From Tamarix chinensis (Eukaryota > Streptophyta > Magnoliopsida > Caryophyllales > Tamaricaceae), in assembly GCA_030549775.1 (NCBI GenBank), contig CM060174.1, positions 93,636,132 through 93,700,131 of the forward strand: a stretch of 64,000 bases of DNA, read 5' to 3'. The notes below the pieces were generated by a model. The model was given only the letters and a program-made list of their open reading frames with translations, ran no database searches and was not told the DNA's origin. Of this stretch, positions 26,099-37,539 are shown one piece after another. The position numbers and the translations under genes were made by a program. Position 1 is the first letter of the stretch; the number at the start of each line of letters is the position of its first letter.

Positions 26099-26440
26099 AA
26101 CAATAATGTTAAGAATAATACTAATAGTAATAATAATCAAAATGGTATAGTAATATAAGGGTCCAAATATTTACCCTAATAATCAAAGTAATAATAATAA
26201 GCCAAAGCTAGCATTAATAATAATAGTAGTAGTAATAATGAAAATCATCATCATAATAACACTAAAGTTGTAGACCATTAATAATAATAATAATAATATT
26301 AGTTAGGAAAATTCTGAAGTAAGGTTAAGTGACAATGATAATAATGATGATGATGATGATGATGATGATAATAATAATAATAATAATATAATATTATTAT
26401 TATTATTACTACTATTATAGATAATACCATTAATATTATT
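25600..26440. repeat. Triplet-repeat zone (AAT, AAC, GAT)
   Basis: Pure runs are (AAT)n at 25864-25895, (AAC)n at 26062-26097 and (GAT)n at 26344-26370 passing into (AAT)n. The rest is imperfect AAT-rich triplet sequence. The poly-Leu/Ile frame on the - strand (25630-25914) is a product of this repeat. Confidence 0.9.
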
Positions 26441-27720
26441 TAAAAATAGCTAATACTTGTATAAAATGGGTTTAAGGGTTGGGAAGGTTAGAGCACCACC
26501 TAGGGACAGTGGTGGCACTAGGGCGGCGGCGACGGATGTGGGGATGGGAGGTGGTGGAAGGAGGAGAAAGGAGGGAGAATGAGAGGGAGGTGTGGGGAGG
26601 TAGAGGAGGCTCCCCTGGTCATTTTGGAGGGTAGAGGCGGCGTTAGTGGTGGTGGATGGTGGTGTGAAGGGCGGCAGGGGTTGAGGAGGGGTTCATCGGG
26701 AGGCAACTTTGTACGTTCGGGGTGGCTCGTGCAAGGAAAACCAAGGGAGGATGAAGGTATAGTTAAGTAGAGGGTGACGCAAGGGGTAGTTCTAGGGGTG
26801 GTTTGGTCGGCGGCGATGGGTGGCAGTGAGAAGGGGCAGATTTATGGGTTTCGAAATCAAAACCCCAATTAAGGATGCCTATGGGGTATTTATAGGCCAA
26901 TTGGATAGGAAGTGATAAGGGGAAGAAGACAAGAGGGGTGCAGATGCCAGACATGCCGACCGGTGGTGGCAGTCGAGGCGGTGCTACCATGGTAGGGTGG
27001 CAAGGTCAAGGGAATAGGGAAAGGGAAAGGGGTAGGGTGCTTAGGAGAGGGGAAAAGGGTCGGTTGGGGTCGAATTAATGAAAGAAAGCAATGGGAGAGG
27101 GAGGGGAGGATGGACGGATGGTGCAGGTGGTTGCCGGTAGGTGCAGGGTTGTAGGGTCGGGGTGCAGGTCGCGTGGGAAGAAGAAGAAAAGGGAAAGGGA
27201 TGGACTAGGCGGTCCAGGGGAAGGAAAAGAAAAAGAAAAGGGGGCAGTTTGGTCGGGTGGTTGGGTGACGCGGGCTTTAGGCCGCGTAGGGAGAAGAGAG
27301 GAAGTTGGGCCATGCGGGGCGGGCTGGCCTAGGTCGGGGGAGAGAAGGAAAAAGAAAAGGGAAAGAGAGAAAGAAAAGAAAAAGGGGAAAAGAGGAAGAA
27401 AAATAAAAGAAAAGAAAAGAAAGGGAAAAAATTAGGTGGGTTGGGTATTTTGGTGTTTTCGGGTTATTCTAAATAATAATATTCAAAAAATAATAATTAA
27501 TTCCTTTTTAGATTAATTTGGGCTATTTTGAATAATTTTTTAAATCCCATTTTAATTAGAAACACTCCTTAATTTTTCCTAATTAAATTATTTATCATTT
27601 TCCTATTGATTTTTCCTAAATAACTCCCCTATATTTAAATAAAAAAGTTTATTCAATTAATTTCCCTAATAAATCCTTATTTAGCCATAATTTCCAGAAT
27701 TAAAATTTTGGAGTATTTCA

Positions 27721-29278
27721 ATATGTATATAATTTATCATATCAAATATTATTTATATTTATTAGATTGAATATCTGATTTATTTGATCTCTTATTTATC
27801 AGATTAGTTATTTGATTTGAAAAAAAAATCGGATTGATTATTTAATTTTTTATATTGAACTGATTCAAATGTTAGATTGGATTATCAAATATCAGATAAC
27901 ATAAAAAAATCTATCCACGGGTGAATATTATTAAAAAAGAATTGCTCTAATTTTTGCTAATGATTTGAGTAGTAGTTTTTAATACATGTCTTGTATATAC
28001 ACGCAAGGGCCCATGGTTGTTTTGGTGGGTTATTAGTGATAGCCACGTTAGTAAAGTTTGGTGAGTTGTCAATAAAAGACCCCTAATCTACCTTTAGATG
28101 GAGAAATGAAGTGGTTATAAAAATACAAGGAGATAAATAATAGGGAAAATGGTTTCTAAAAGAAATAGAATGGATAGCCCAATGGATTTTAAGAATGAAC
28201 TAACAACTAGAATTGCCATGTCACAATTCCATATAAGGATCAATTAGAGGGAAAATGTTGAGGGAAAATTGACAACACCCTTTCTAGTGTGTTACGAAGG
28301 TACAAGTTGAGGCAAAAAACTTGGACTTGGGAGGTGAGGAACTAAGGATGATTGTTCGGGACAGGTATCATAAATGGTGGGTTTTTGGATGTAAGGTGCA
28401 AAGGTTCTAAACAAGCTGAGCCTCTTCAATGCTTTTGTGATAAACAAGTAAAACTCACAAGTTTTTGCATTCTAAAAGAACGCGAGCACAAATTTTTTTC
28501 ATGATCAAGCTTGAATCATTTATTAAATGAGCTTAAAATAATGTTCAAGTTTAATCTATTTAGCTAAATAAATGAGCCTAGCTGAATTGAGCCCTTAAAA
28601 AACCAAGCCCAAAAAGCTCGTTAGTCAGCTCAGCTCATTTATAACCCTAATTGGATGTAATGGTCTATTGAGAGGATTTAAATATAGACATGCCACAAGC
28701 TTCTCTTTTCCATTTCCTTAGATATGGTTCGACATGATGGGGTAGAGTAGAAATGGAATGTTGCTTACATTAATATCTAGACTCATTTTTAGTGGAAGAG
28801 GGAGGAAAAGAATGGTTAGAGTGGGTGGCAAAGTTTAGGTGAGAAATTATTGAGAGGGTCAACATGGTCAGATTTATTTTGGTCAATGGTTGATGTTTGC
28901 ATAGGAGAAGAATAGTCATCAAAATGCACTTGGATGTTATAGCACATGGATAGTAGAAGAATGAGTGTGGTGAAAGGGTTGGGTAGTAGTCAATGTGATA
29001 TGACATGGTAAGGCCTGGTGTTGTTGGTAATTAGGAGTTATCTGCATAATGTGAGATGGGCGGAATACAAGTTAGGGAAGTTGGGGTGTAGGGAAGAAAA
29101 TATCTAGCTAAACATGCCAATCATGTAGTTAATTTGTTTAAGCACATTGTCACAACCTGCTTTTTTTCAACATTGTCAAGTAGTTAATCTCTAGCTAAAC
29201 TTAAAGAGCGCTAAAGGAGTTGTGCTTTTAAGTGTCGTACAGAAAAGACTTAGGTGAAAAAAGTTACCCCATGACATA
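27721..29278. other. Spacer, possibly with decayed 5' LTR of Ty3 element 2
   Basis: No gene is supported. The 5' LTR of element 2 should end near 29275 (CCCATGACA before the primer-binding site), but I could not place its start. Around 28450-28640 are repeated AGCTCA/GAGCTT words of the kind seen in decayed plant transposons. Confidence 0.45.
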
Positions 29279-29291
29279 AGGTATTAGAGTG
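29279..29291 (+). promoter_or_regulatory. Primer-binding site of Ty3 element 2
   Basis: AAGGTATTAGAGTG resembles the initiator-Met tRNA complement TGGTATCAGAGC, follows an LTR-like TGACA end, and precedes gag. Confidence 0.5.
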
Positions 29292-29388
29292 TTGATAAAA
29301 GGGAATCTTTGGTTACAAGGGATCATACCAATGGCAAATGACGAGTAGGTAAAGAACCCAAGTGAGATGATCATCTCCATATATACCC

Positions 29389-30876
29389 ATGGTAGGGAAT
29401 GTAAGAAGAATAATAAGGGTGTTTCCAAAGATAAGTCAGTGTCCAAAGACCGAATCTTCACTTGAAGAAAGGTTTATTCGGGTGGAGAGAAGGATGGATA
29501 AGTCAGTGGAGAAAATCCATGTGTTGGATGAATATCTTGGTGAAGATATTCATGGGGAATTCCTCGATGGAATCAACCATTTTTTTAGAGGAATTATAAA
29601 GGGATATTGGAACCCTAAGGAAGTAGTTTGACATCCTTAAGATGGAGTATGTTACGTTGAGACAGGATCTTAACCAAGGAAAGGATGTTGGTCACGTTGG
29701 AGGAACAAAGGTCTAAGGCCCCAAGACACCCAAGTATAGAGGTAATTGTGACGCTAAAGAACTTGATACTTTTATCTGGATGGTAGAAAGATATATGTGT
29801 CATGAAGCTATGGATAATGATGCCAACAATATTGATACCGCTACACTCTATCTTCAACATGATGCTATGCTATAGTGGAGACACCATATTAATGAGATTG
29901 AAAGAGGTGTGGTGACTATCAATACATGGGAAAACTTCAAGAAATATATTAAAGCCCAGTTCAATCCCATGAAGGTGGAGGAGGTTGTGGCTAAGAATTT
30001 AAGGAGCTTAAAGCAAACAGGTAACATTAAAGACTATGTCAAAGAATATAGCCCCTCAATGCTTTAGATACTGGATATGTCAGAGAAGAACTGAATTCTC
30101 TAATTCATGAATGGGTTGCAAACTTGGGTGGAGCAAGAGTTGAGGCATTTCAATGTCCAAGACCTTACTTCATCCATAAGGGAGGCAGAGTTCCTCATTA
30201 AGTTCCAGAAGGAGAAGAAGGATAAGCCAAAGAAGGGTGGCTCATACAGAGGTGAGAGAGAGAAATCACACAAGGAAGGAGACCCATCTAAGTGGAAGGA
30301 AAATTATGATGGGGCCAAGGATTGACCCAAGAAATGAATGTGCTTCATTGGTCAAGGTGATCACATGTCCTTCAAGTGTCCAACGAGGAGGAAAATTAAT
30401 ACCCTTATGAGTTCCCTCAAATAAGAAGGGCGTCGAGTGAGAAGGAAGTCAAGATGGGATTGATGTGCTTCTTAAACTCACTCAAGGCCAAGGCTAAGGA
30501 AGAGCCTAAAAAGGTGGCCAAGAAAAAGGAGATGTTGAAGGTGGATACTAAGGCATCAAAGGGTTTGATCTATGTTGAATCCAAGGAGAACAACAAAGAC
30601 ACAAGGGCATTAGTGGACACAGGAGTCGCTCACAACTTTATGGCTAAAGGATAGGCCACAAGATTCAGAATCGAGCATGCCAAGGAGATTGGTTGGATGA
30701 AGGCCATGAACTCAGCGCCTAGGCCCATCATTGACATACCTAGAGGGTTACCTATTCGATTGGATAAATGAAAAGGCATGGTGGTTTTCATGGTAGTAAC
30801 CATGGATGACTTCAGGATGGTGCTTGGTATAGAGTTCGTCGACAAGGTATGCCCACTATCCTTCATTAACTCTAAC
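29389..30876 (+). pseudogene. Ty3 element 2 gag and protease (5' part)
   Basis: Gag is read through several frames with stops. An N-terminal charged helix (29440-29630, ending GYWNPKEVV) is followed by the core (29700-30110) with KELDTFIWMVERYM and TWENFKKYIKAQFNP. A Lys-rich tail follows, then a damaged zinc knuckle near 30340 (C-F-I-G-Q-G-D-H-M-S-F-K-C). The protease near 30600 has ALVDTGVAHNFM. At 30876 the frame is interrupted by copy E. It resumes in phase at 34381 if one copy of the CTAAC duplication is removed, which shows both sides are one element. Confidence 0.8.
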
Positions 30877-33800
30877 TATAATACTCCAAAAATTATCTTA
30901 GCCAAATCTTGTATCATTAATATCCTAATTTGATTCTAATCTAAGAAAATATTATTTTAGCCTTAACCAAAGTTTTTAATCCTAAAATCTTAACCTAATC
31001 CGAATCTTTGACTCGGATAATTTATATTTTGTAACCCGATCTTGATTTCGCTAAAATTTATCACTAATCCTACCTATTTTAACTAATCAAATTTATCTAA
31101 AACTAACCACAATCCTTTTTCCTTTCCTTTTTCCCTTTTCCCTTTTCTTTCTCCTTTCTCCTTTCTCCTTTCTCCTGCCTCTTTACGCCGGAATACTTAA
31201 CTTAGAATTCTTGCAACTTGCACCATCATTCTCACCTCTACTGCAGCCATCATCATCACCATCATCCCTGACCCTCACCATCTCATCCTCGTGCTGCTGC
31301 ACGCACACAACCACCCCTTTCATTTTTCTTCCTCGTGCAATACACACACAAAACCATCACTCTCATGCTACCTTACCATCTTTACCCTAACACTTTACCA
31401 TCACCTCTAGCCACCTTCATTGAATTTCTTTCCCTTCTTCTTTGCCATCCCTTATGCTCGATTGCACCTCCCTCTGCACTTTTCTTTTGTCTGTTACACA
31501 CTACACACACACACACCCCACCTCCACTCTCTTTCCTTCTCTTTTTTTTACCTTAATTTTGCCAATTTGTGTCGAGCACCACTACCCTGAGCTCCCTTTC
31601 ATTTCTTCTTTTTCTTTTCTTCTTCTTTTTCTTATTCCTCGTATAGGCATGTTATATTTTATGCCCAAACCACCACCATCACCACTATGCACCACAAAGC
31701 ACCGCTCAAATCCCATTGGACATACCACCAAGGCCACCCCATCACTCCATTTGGTCGTCGTCGGCGATCACTGTTGACCACCTTCATTTTTTCCTCTTTT
31801 TTCCTCTCATCCATTGCGTTTTTATGAGACAAACAACCTCGAAACAACCTCACATATGGTCATGCAATACTAAATTTCCTTTTTGCAAGCCCATGCAAAC
31901 CGACATGGTTTGCTCGTGTACCTTCACACGGCCTGCTCATAGCTTGTTGCACACTCATGTGCATCTGTTTGATTTTGTTATGTGCATTCAGTGATCGAGC
32001 AAGGTCATGCCTCTCCGCACAACCTACACACGCACGATCCCAACACATGGCTTAGGTGTGCACTACCTGCCGCAATCCAGTGCAAGTTCCCATTTTAGTT
32101 GTGCATCCTTTTTTTCACCACTAAAATTTCACCATAGCTCCACCATGCATTCCACCATACATCCACATAATTCAAGCTTCCATTTGAATCCTATTATTTC
32201 CATTTTTACCCTCATTTACCTTAAAAAATTTCTTCGATTATAATCTTTTGAGTCTAACCACATTTCATCTTATTTTTTGTAGGTCATATTTCGGTTATCT
32301 TGGAGGAGAAAGTTTAGAATTTACGTAGAGCCTGGTATCCTAGTTGGTAAGGATACCTAATCGATGTTTTAAGGTTTTGTGGTAATTGGTTGTATGGATA
32401 TGTATATTTTTATGATATTATTGCTATATGCTTTAATGTATGTTATGATAATATGGATATTGAAAGAAAGTAAAAATGGGTATAAGGGGTAGATATGATT
32501 TTGTTATGCTAAGTTGTATTAGTGGGAAATATATTTTATAGAATGAAATATAGGCTAAATAAGCTATGATAAGTGTAAATAAACATATTTAAGAGGTATG
32601 ATGATAAATGGAGGATTCAAAAAAATAATGGTTATTGAAGGTACAAGATTTTATAAAATAAAGACTATCAGTTATCCTTAAGGGCATTTTGGTCATTATA
32701 TGTTAATATGAAATTTTTGGTATTGTAATGTGTTATGTGGATTAAAATATGATAATGATATCTTGAGAAGCGTTTGGAGGAATTATTGTTTGTCTTAGGT
32801 TCCTCAAAATAAGATAATGGTTCAATTAGGGCGTAGTAACTTAAATAATAATATTATTTTTTCATGTGTAAAACCCTAGAGTTGATCCATAATTCTGGAT
32901 ATGTTGGCATCATGAGGATGTATATTTAATTTTTGGAAATCATATGGGTGTCATGGGAAGAATTATGACAAACCTGTAAAATTAGGATTTCGATAATTAT
33001 GTAACGTTTGGGATAAGGCTATTATTATATGTGTGAGATGTGGGCGTTAAACCATGAATTTCAGGGTCTTAATAATGTTAATATTTGAGAAATGATATAC
33101 TATAATTGGTGATTGAATGATCAATATAAGAGAGGTTATGCTAGGAGAGTGATATTATGTTGAGGAAAATTAGGATCTTAACTCTAGAGGTCGACCCTAT
33201 AAATTGTGTTATATGCTTCTCTGCCTTAATGTATTTGGTACCTGTAAATAAATCATGAATAAGGTATTAATAATTTAAAGTGAAAGATCACGTGTGTAGG
33301 GCCAAGGTGATATTTTTATATTAGTTCCACTGGAGGGTAATAGTGACTCAAGAGCATTTTGTCCCTAGAAGGTAATGTTTTTATATATCTATTCCATTGG
33401 AGGATAATAGTGGCTTGGGAACGTTTTGTCCCTAGAAGGAGTTTCAGTCCGTTCTACTGAATTAAGAATAATGGAGACCCTGCTTATCATAAATGGAAAT
33501 ATAATTGTATAACCTTTGGATAAGACATTAATGACATAAAATGGAATAGTACGTGAGTCACACTAACGTGATGTTTTTATATTCATTCCACCGTAAAATA
33601 ATAATAGCTCGGGAGCATTTCGTCTTAAGAATGTGATATTTTCATATCCGTTCAACCGGAGTATTATAATGGCTTAGGTGTATTGTCCTTGAAAAGGTGC
33701 TTCAGACCTTTCCACCGATTTAAGAATAGTGGGGTTCCTTAATTCAACGTATATAAAAAATATAAAAATGCTTATATTTAATAAAGAGGCCTAGATTAGT

Positions 33801-34380
33801 ATTTATCTCATGAGATGTTTCATTAGATTGAATATGTACTTATCATTAGTTGTGAATTTATGTGTTATTTATATCCCTAATTTGATAGTATTATTACCTT
33901 GTTCAATATGTAGCGTACTGACCACTCTTTTCATAGGTGTGGTTTATTTCTACATACAAGAGACCTTGATTCTTTTGTGCAAATCTCGAAAGATCAACTA
34001 GATGATTATAATACTTTTGATGCATTGTGTAGGGATGAATGACCTGTTATCTGTACTAGGTGTTTGGGTGAAGAATTAATTTATTTGGTTGATGTATTTA
34101 CCTGGATATCTTTTTGGACTATTTGATCAATGATATCCCTTACTTTGCATTTTATTATTGTAATTCAAAGTTAACCTCCAAACTTATATTGTATTATAAA
34201 TATTCTTCCATTTCTAATTTATTTGTTTTACTATAGATGATTTTAGCCTTGTGATTGATGTAAGGATGGTTGGGCAAACCAGACTTATGTCAATTACGAC
34301 GATAACACTTCATATTTTACTTATATGCTTTTGTTATAAAACAAAACTTTCAATTCTCAAAATCGAGGTGTTACACTAAC
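30872..34380 (+). mobile_element. Copy E of the terminal-repeat family (complete, 3.5 kb)
   Basis: The element runs 30877-34375 (3499 bp). It begins TATAATACTCC (a TG-to-TA decay of the usual start) and ends GAGGTGTTACA, flanked by a perfect 5-bp duplication CTAAC (30872-30876 and 34376-34380). It is inserted between the protease and RT of Ty3 element 2. Inside are a CT-rich leader (31090-32230), an acceptor-like TTTTTTGTAG near 32283, and a degenerate form of the family's hairpin array (33300-33740, units with TTCCACTGGAGG...ATAATAGTGGC). No coding domain is found. It is the shortest complete member. Confidence 0.85.
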
Positions 34381-36052
34381 ACCATGCATATATCTAAGGG
34401 GCAGTTATCCTATGTTATGTATAGCCCTAATTTGGAAAAAGGTAGAGACCAAGATGCTTTCAGCCATGCAAGTATCTAAGGGACATAAGAAAGGTGATGT
34501 CACACTCTTAGCCACATTGAAGGAAAAATTCTCACTTGTTGGATCCGAGGCACCTATGGAGATTAAGGGGGTCCTTAAGGAGTTTGAGGACGTAATGTTG
34601 CCTGAGCTTTCGAGGAAGCTCCCACCTCGGAGGGAGGTGGATTATGTGATTGAGCTGAAGCCAGGTGTCAAGCCTTCGGCTATAGATCCTTATCAGATGG
34701 CCCCGCCAAAACTAGAAGAGTTAAGGAAGCGACTAAGGAAATTATCAAATGCATAATTCATCAGACCATCTAAAGCTCCTTTTGGTGCCCAGTGTTATTC
34801 TAGAAGAAGCACGATGGAAGTCTTTAGATTTGCATTAATTATAGGGCACTAACCCAAGTTACCATGAAAAATATGTACCTAATCCCATTGGTGGTAGATC
34901 TATTCAATAGACTTGGGAAAGCTTAGGCTTTTATACTTTGATGAATAAGATCTTCCATCCATTATTGGACAAGTTCATGCTTATGTACTTAGATGATAAT
35001 GTAGTATACGGTGAGACCCTTGGTGAACACGTTGAGTGCCTAAGGAAGGTGTTTCAAGTACTTAGAAAAAATAAACTCTTTATGAAGGTGGATAAGTATT
35101 GATTTGCCCAAGAGGAGGTGATGTTCTTAGTTCAAATAGTTTTGAAGGGAAGATCTTGATGGATGGATGAGGCAAGCTAAAAATGGGAACCACCTGCAAG
35201 CGCTGAAGTGCGTCCGTTTCGCGTACGTTTCTGGAGATGAAACGCGAGGCGGGACGCTGATTTAAAAAAAAAAAAACCTCCAAAACGACGTCGTTTTGGA
35301 GGATTTTTAACGTCTGAATCCCTTCGCAGTCGCACGATGCCCCCGGGTGGCACGTCATGATAGCCAACAAACTATACATAGACCTGCCGCCTATGCTAGA
35401 AGTCAGTGGCCATAAGTTAACTGACAAGCATGATGGCCCATAAAGCACTGAGTCATGACAAGCATCAGCATATACTATTCATTGAATAGTATTCAACGGC
35501 AACAAAAGAAATATATATATATATATATATATACATTTGTGTCAAAAACATTTAACTTTTCGAAAACTTTTATACATTAAAATTTATATTAAAATTATTT
35601 AATTAATATTTTTATTAAAAATAACTATTAATAATGAAATTTAACTAATATGAATTAATTTTAGAATTTTTTATTTTCCGTTTCCTTGACGTTTCAACAC
35701 TGCCTCAGGGTATGTCAAAGCTGGGGTTTTTTCTAGGCCTTATTAATTGTTATCAGCGATTCATCATGGGGTATTCAGCAAGAGTCAAACCCTTGACCAA
35801 CTTGCTTAATAAAAAGGTCATATGAAAATGGACAAATGAATGTCAAAGGACCTTCAAGGACCATAAGTAAACTAATGATGTAAAGAAGACCTGAGGATTT
35901 TTCACTACAATGTACCTCGTGCACTAAAAGGAGCTACCTATTAGGTAGACAAGCTAGGAACACAAGGACTTGTGGCAGTTCCATAACCATATTGAGGCTT
36001 TCAAAACAACCAAGAATTGATGATGACTTCAAGGCTTAAGTGGGGGGGAGGT
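34381..36052 (+). pseudogene. Ty3 element 2 RT and chromodomain end, internally deleted
   Basis: RT starts near 34500 with the EFEDVMLPELSRKLPPRR segment, then an APFGA-like piece near 34770. Next comes an abrupt deletion near 34920-34935, where about 45 residues including the first catalytic Asp region are missing. The active-site motif YLDD is retained at 34986-34997, followed by the HVECLRKVFQVLR segment. A 0.5-kb insert lies at 35207-35712. The LGLINCYQRFI connection follows at 35730-35770. RNase H and integrase are absent: the sequence jumps to a chromodomain-like end (SWEHKDLWQFHNHIEAF, 35947-36000). A purine tract (AAGTGGGGGGGAGG, 36038-36051) precedes TGTTATAGG, the probable 3' LTR start. 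Known of the family: a C-terminal chromodomain marks chromoviruses. Confidence 0.75.
35207..35712. mobile_element. ~0.5-kb insert inside the RT of element 2, with a 26-bp palindrome
   Basis: The RT reading (WEPPASAE) breaks off after about 35207 and resumes near 35713. The insert starts GTCCGTTTCGCG, carries a perfect 26-bp palindrome at 35277-35302 (arms CCTCCAAAACGAC and its complement) flanked by A-run and T-run, a (TA)n run (35510-35533), and an AT-rich block (35570-35690) shared with the insert in copy A. It ends near CCGTTTCCTTGACG. No target duplication could be fixed. Class unknown. Confidence 0.5.
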
Positions 36053-36542
36053 ATGTTATAGGCTTTGTGCTGTAAGCAGTCAGTTCGGGCCCCATGAAAC
36101 TTAACCTACACATCAAATTTTGAAAAAGAATAATCAATCTATAGCAGGATTATAAGGGGAGCAACTTTTCAAGGCCCGGAGATTTTCGTTTGTGCTCCAA
36201 AGAGTGTCAAGGACAACATGTTCCAGTTCGCTGATTTTCTCAAACTGAACCCTGAAAGGACCTTTTTTACGGTTGGAAACCCAGATTTTCCCACTAAGTG
36301 TCCAGATTCCCGGAAGGATGGCGATAAGAGTTTGTGGTTGTGGAGGAGAGATATCACTTGCATGTAGGACTCTACCATATATGAGAAAGACTGGAAAAAG
36401 TTGTGGCGGGAGGATATCAATAATGTGAAGGCAAAACAGTGCAGGAATGGTCACCAATGGAGGTGAAGAAAGCAGTTTGCTAGAGACGCCCCTTGGAGCG
36501 GAGAGTCTATTCCGTGGTGTAAGATTTGCAAAATGCAAACTA
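36053..36542 (+). other. LTR remnant and unidentified coding-like stretch
   Basis: TGTTATAGGC at 36053 looks like the start of the element 2 3' LTR, but it cannot be followed far. From about 36140 a + frame reads open to a TAG near 36386 and then to a TGA near 36465, with a protein-like composition (for example PKSVKDNMFQFADFLKLN and KSLWLWRRDITC). On the opposite strand a 134-residue frame (36134-36538) is also open. I recognise neither. The + frame looks more protein-like to me. It may be a fragment of an unidentified transposon or gene. Confidence 0.3.
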
Positions 36543-36772
36543 GTCTCCCATTAATACAAAACATCGTACTCAAGTATCAATCTCAGAGCAAATCCCGCTA
36601 AGGGGTATAAAATGCAGACATTCAACACGGCATCAGGTTCTGACCGCCCGTCTGCTTATTCCTCATCATAGATCACATGAAACAGTGCTTCGGCACATTA
36701 AAACCACATTATAAAACAAAGAAAAAAAAATATATAATTGAATCCACAATACTGAGAGTAGCTTATTTTCAA

Positions 36773-37020
36773 GGCATCAGACAATAAGCGGAGTTGTTTT
36801 AATCCACACAGAAAATTCAGCGTGTAGGATAAGAAAAAGTGTATTCATCATATGCCCGTATAGCTCGATCTCTAAATAAAATAAAATAAGATTTAGAATA
36901 AAATACATATAATTTTTTTGATCGAAAGTTAGGAACTGAGTTTGGCATCAGGTAATAAGCGGAGTTCGTGGTCAACACAATGAAAATTCGGTGTTTAGGA
37001 AAATAACTATTACTCATCCT
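36773..37020. repeat. Diverged direct repeat of ~80 bp
   Basis: 36773-36850 and 36942-37020 share GGCATCAG..AATAAGCGGAGTT, GAAAATTC.G.GT.TAGGA and ATTCATCAT/ACTCATCCT. The right copy overlaps the stop codon of the small - strand gene, so the 3' end of that gene has been locally duplicated. Confidence 0.75.
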
Positions 37021-37184
37021 CTGCCAAATCTCCATTCAAACACCCACGCAAAAGTGAAAGCAACGACGAAAGTTAAAAAGGAGTATAGGAAGGTCCATTT
37101 GACACCAAAGCAATCAGAATAAATGCGATGGGCTGGTAAGCCATCCAATTTCGCTTTCTGCATCCGTTTTATCTCCTCTTTCAT
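37014..37184 (-). CDS. Small putative membrane protein, 56 residues
   Basis: On the - strand, ATG at 37184-37182 opens 56 codons to TGA at 37016-37014. The N-terminus is basic and amphipathic (MKEEIKRMQKAKLDGLPAHR). It is followed by one hydrophobic span of about 20 residues (WTFLYSFLTFVVAFTFAWVF) and a short WRFGRG tail, the layout of a small single-pass or tail-anchored protein. An upstream 5' UTR intron is plausible: donor CACG|GTACGAA near 37283 and pyrimidine-rich DNA before the start. The only nearby acceptor is inside ATGAAAG, and if it is used translation would start at the in-frame Met-8. A TATA box and a GGCCCA element lie upstream. I do not recognise the family. Confidence 0.5.
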   Translation of the reverse strand: MKEEIKRMQKAKLDGLPAHRIYSDCFGVKWTFLYSFLTFVVAFTFAWVFEWRFGRG

Positions 37185-37435
37185 TCGAATCAAATCGCCA
37201 AGAAGAGTGGGTAAACAAATGCATTAGAACAATTACGTGAATAAACACAAAATAACGAAGTTTGACAATCGAGAAATTCGTACCGTGAAATTTAAATGGA
37301 GGAAGGAAACGATTAATCGAGGATAACAATAACAATTAACATACATAGCTGAGTAAGAAATATGGCTACAGAATTTAGGGTTTCATATTGACGCAGGCGG
37401 CGAGGTTAGTGGTAGTGTGGAGAAGCGTACGTCGC

Positions 37436-37444
37436 TTTTATATA
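37436..37444 (-). promoter_or_regulatory. TATA box of the small membrane-protein gene
   Basis: On the - strand this reads TATATAAAA within CACCCTATATAAAAGCG, about 250 bp upstream of the start codon. Transcription would begin near 37410. Confidence 0.55.
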
Positions 37445-37539
37445 GGGTGATAGAGGTTAAGAGAATTATTAGGGTTCCTACGATGTAGATGAAAAGTGGA
37501 GTTTTGAACGGGGTGGGGCTTTGGAGGCCCTGATTTTGA

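Larger units (their letters stand above)
23698..27720 (-). mobile_element. Copy D of the terminal-repeat family, truncated at the left
   Basis: The right end, TTTTGGAGTATTTCA, matches the terminus of this family after base decay (compare GGGGTATTACA in A). The left part opens directly in the hairpin-repeat array and lacks the first ~950 bp seen in copy A, so it was cut by a deletion that also removed most of Ty3 element 1. It contains a hairpin array (23700-24035), a CATGCAAAACCCTAG-type minisatellite (24795-24915), a zone of triplet repeats (25600-26440) and a GC-rich leader on the - strand (26500-27430). No retroelement protein is seen. Confidence 0.7.
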
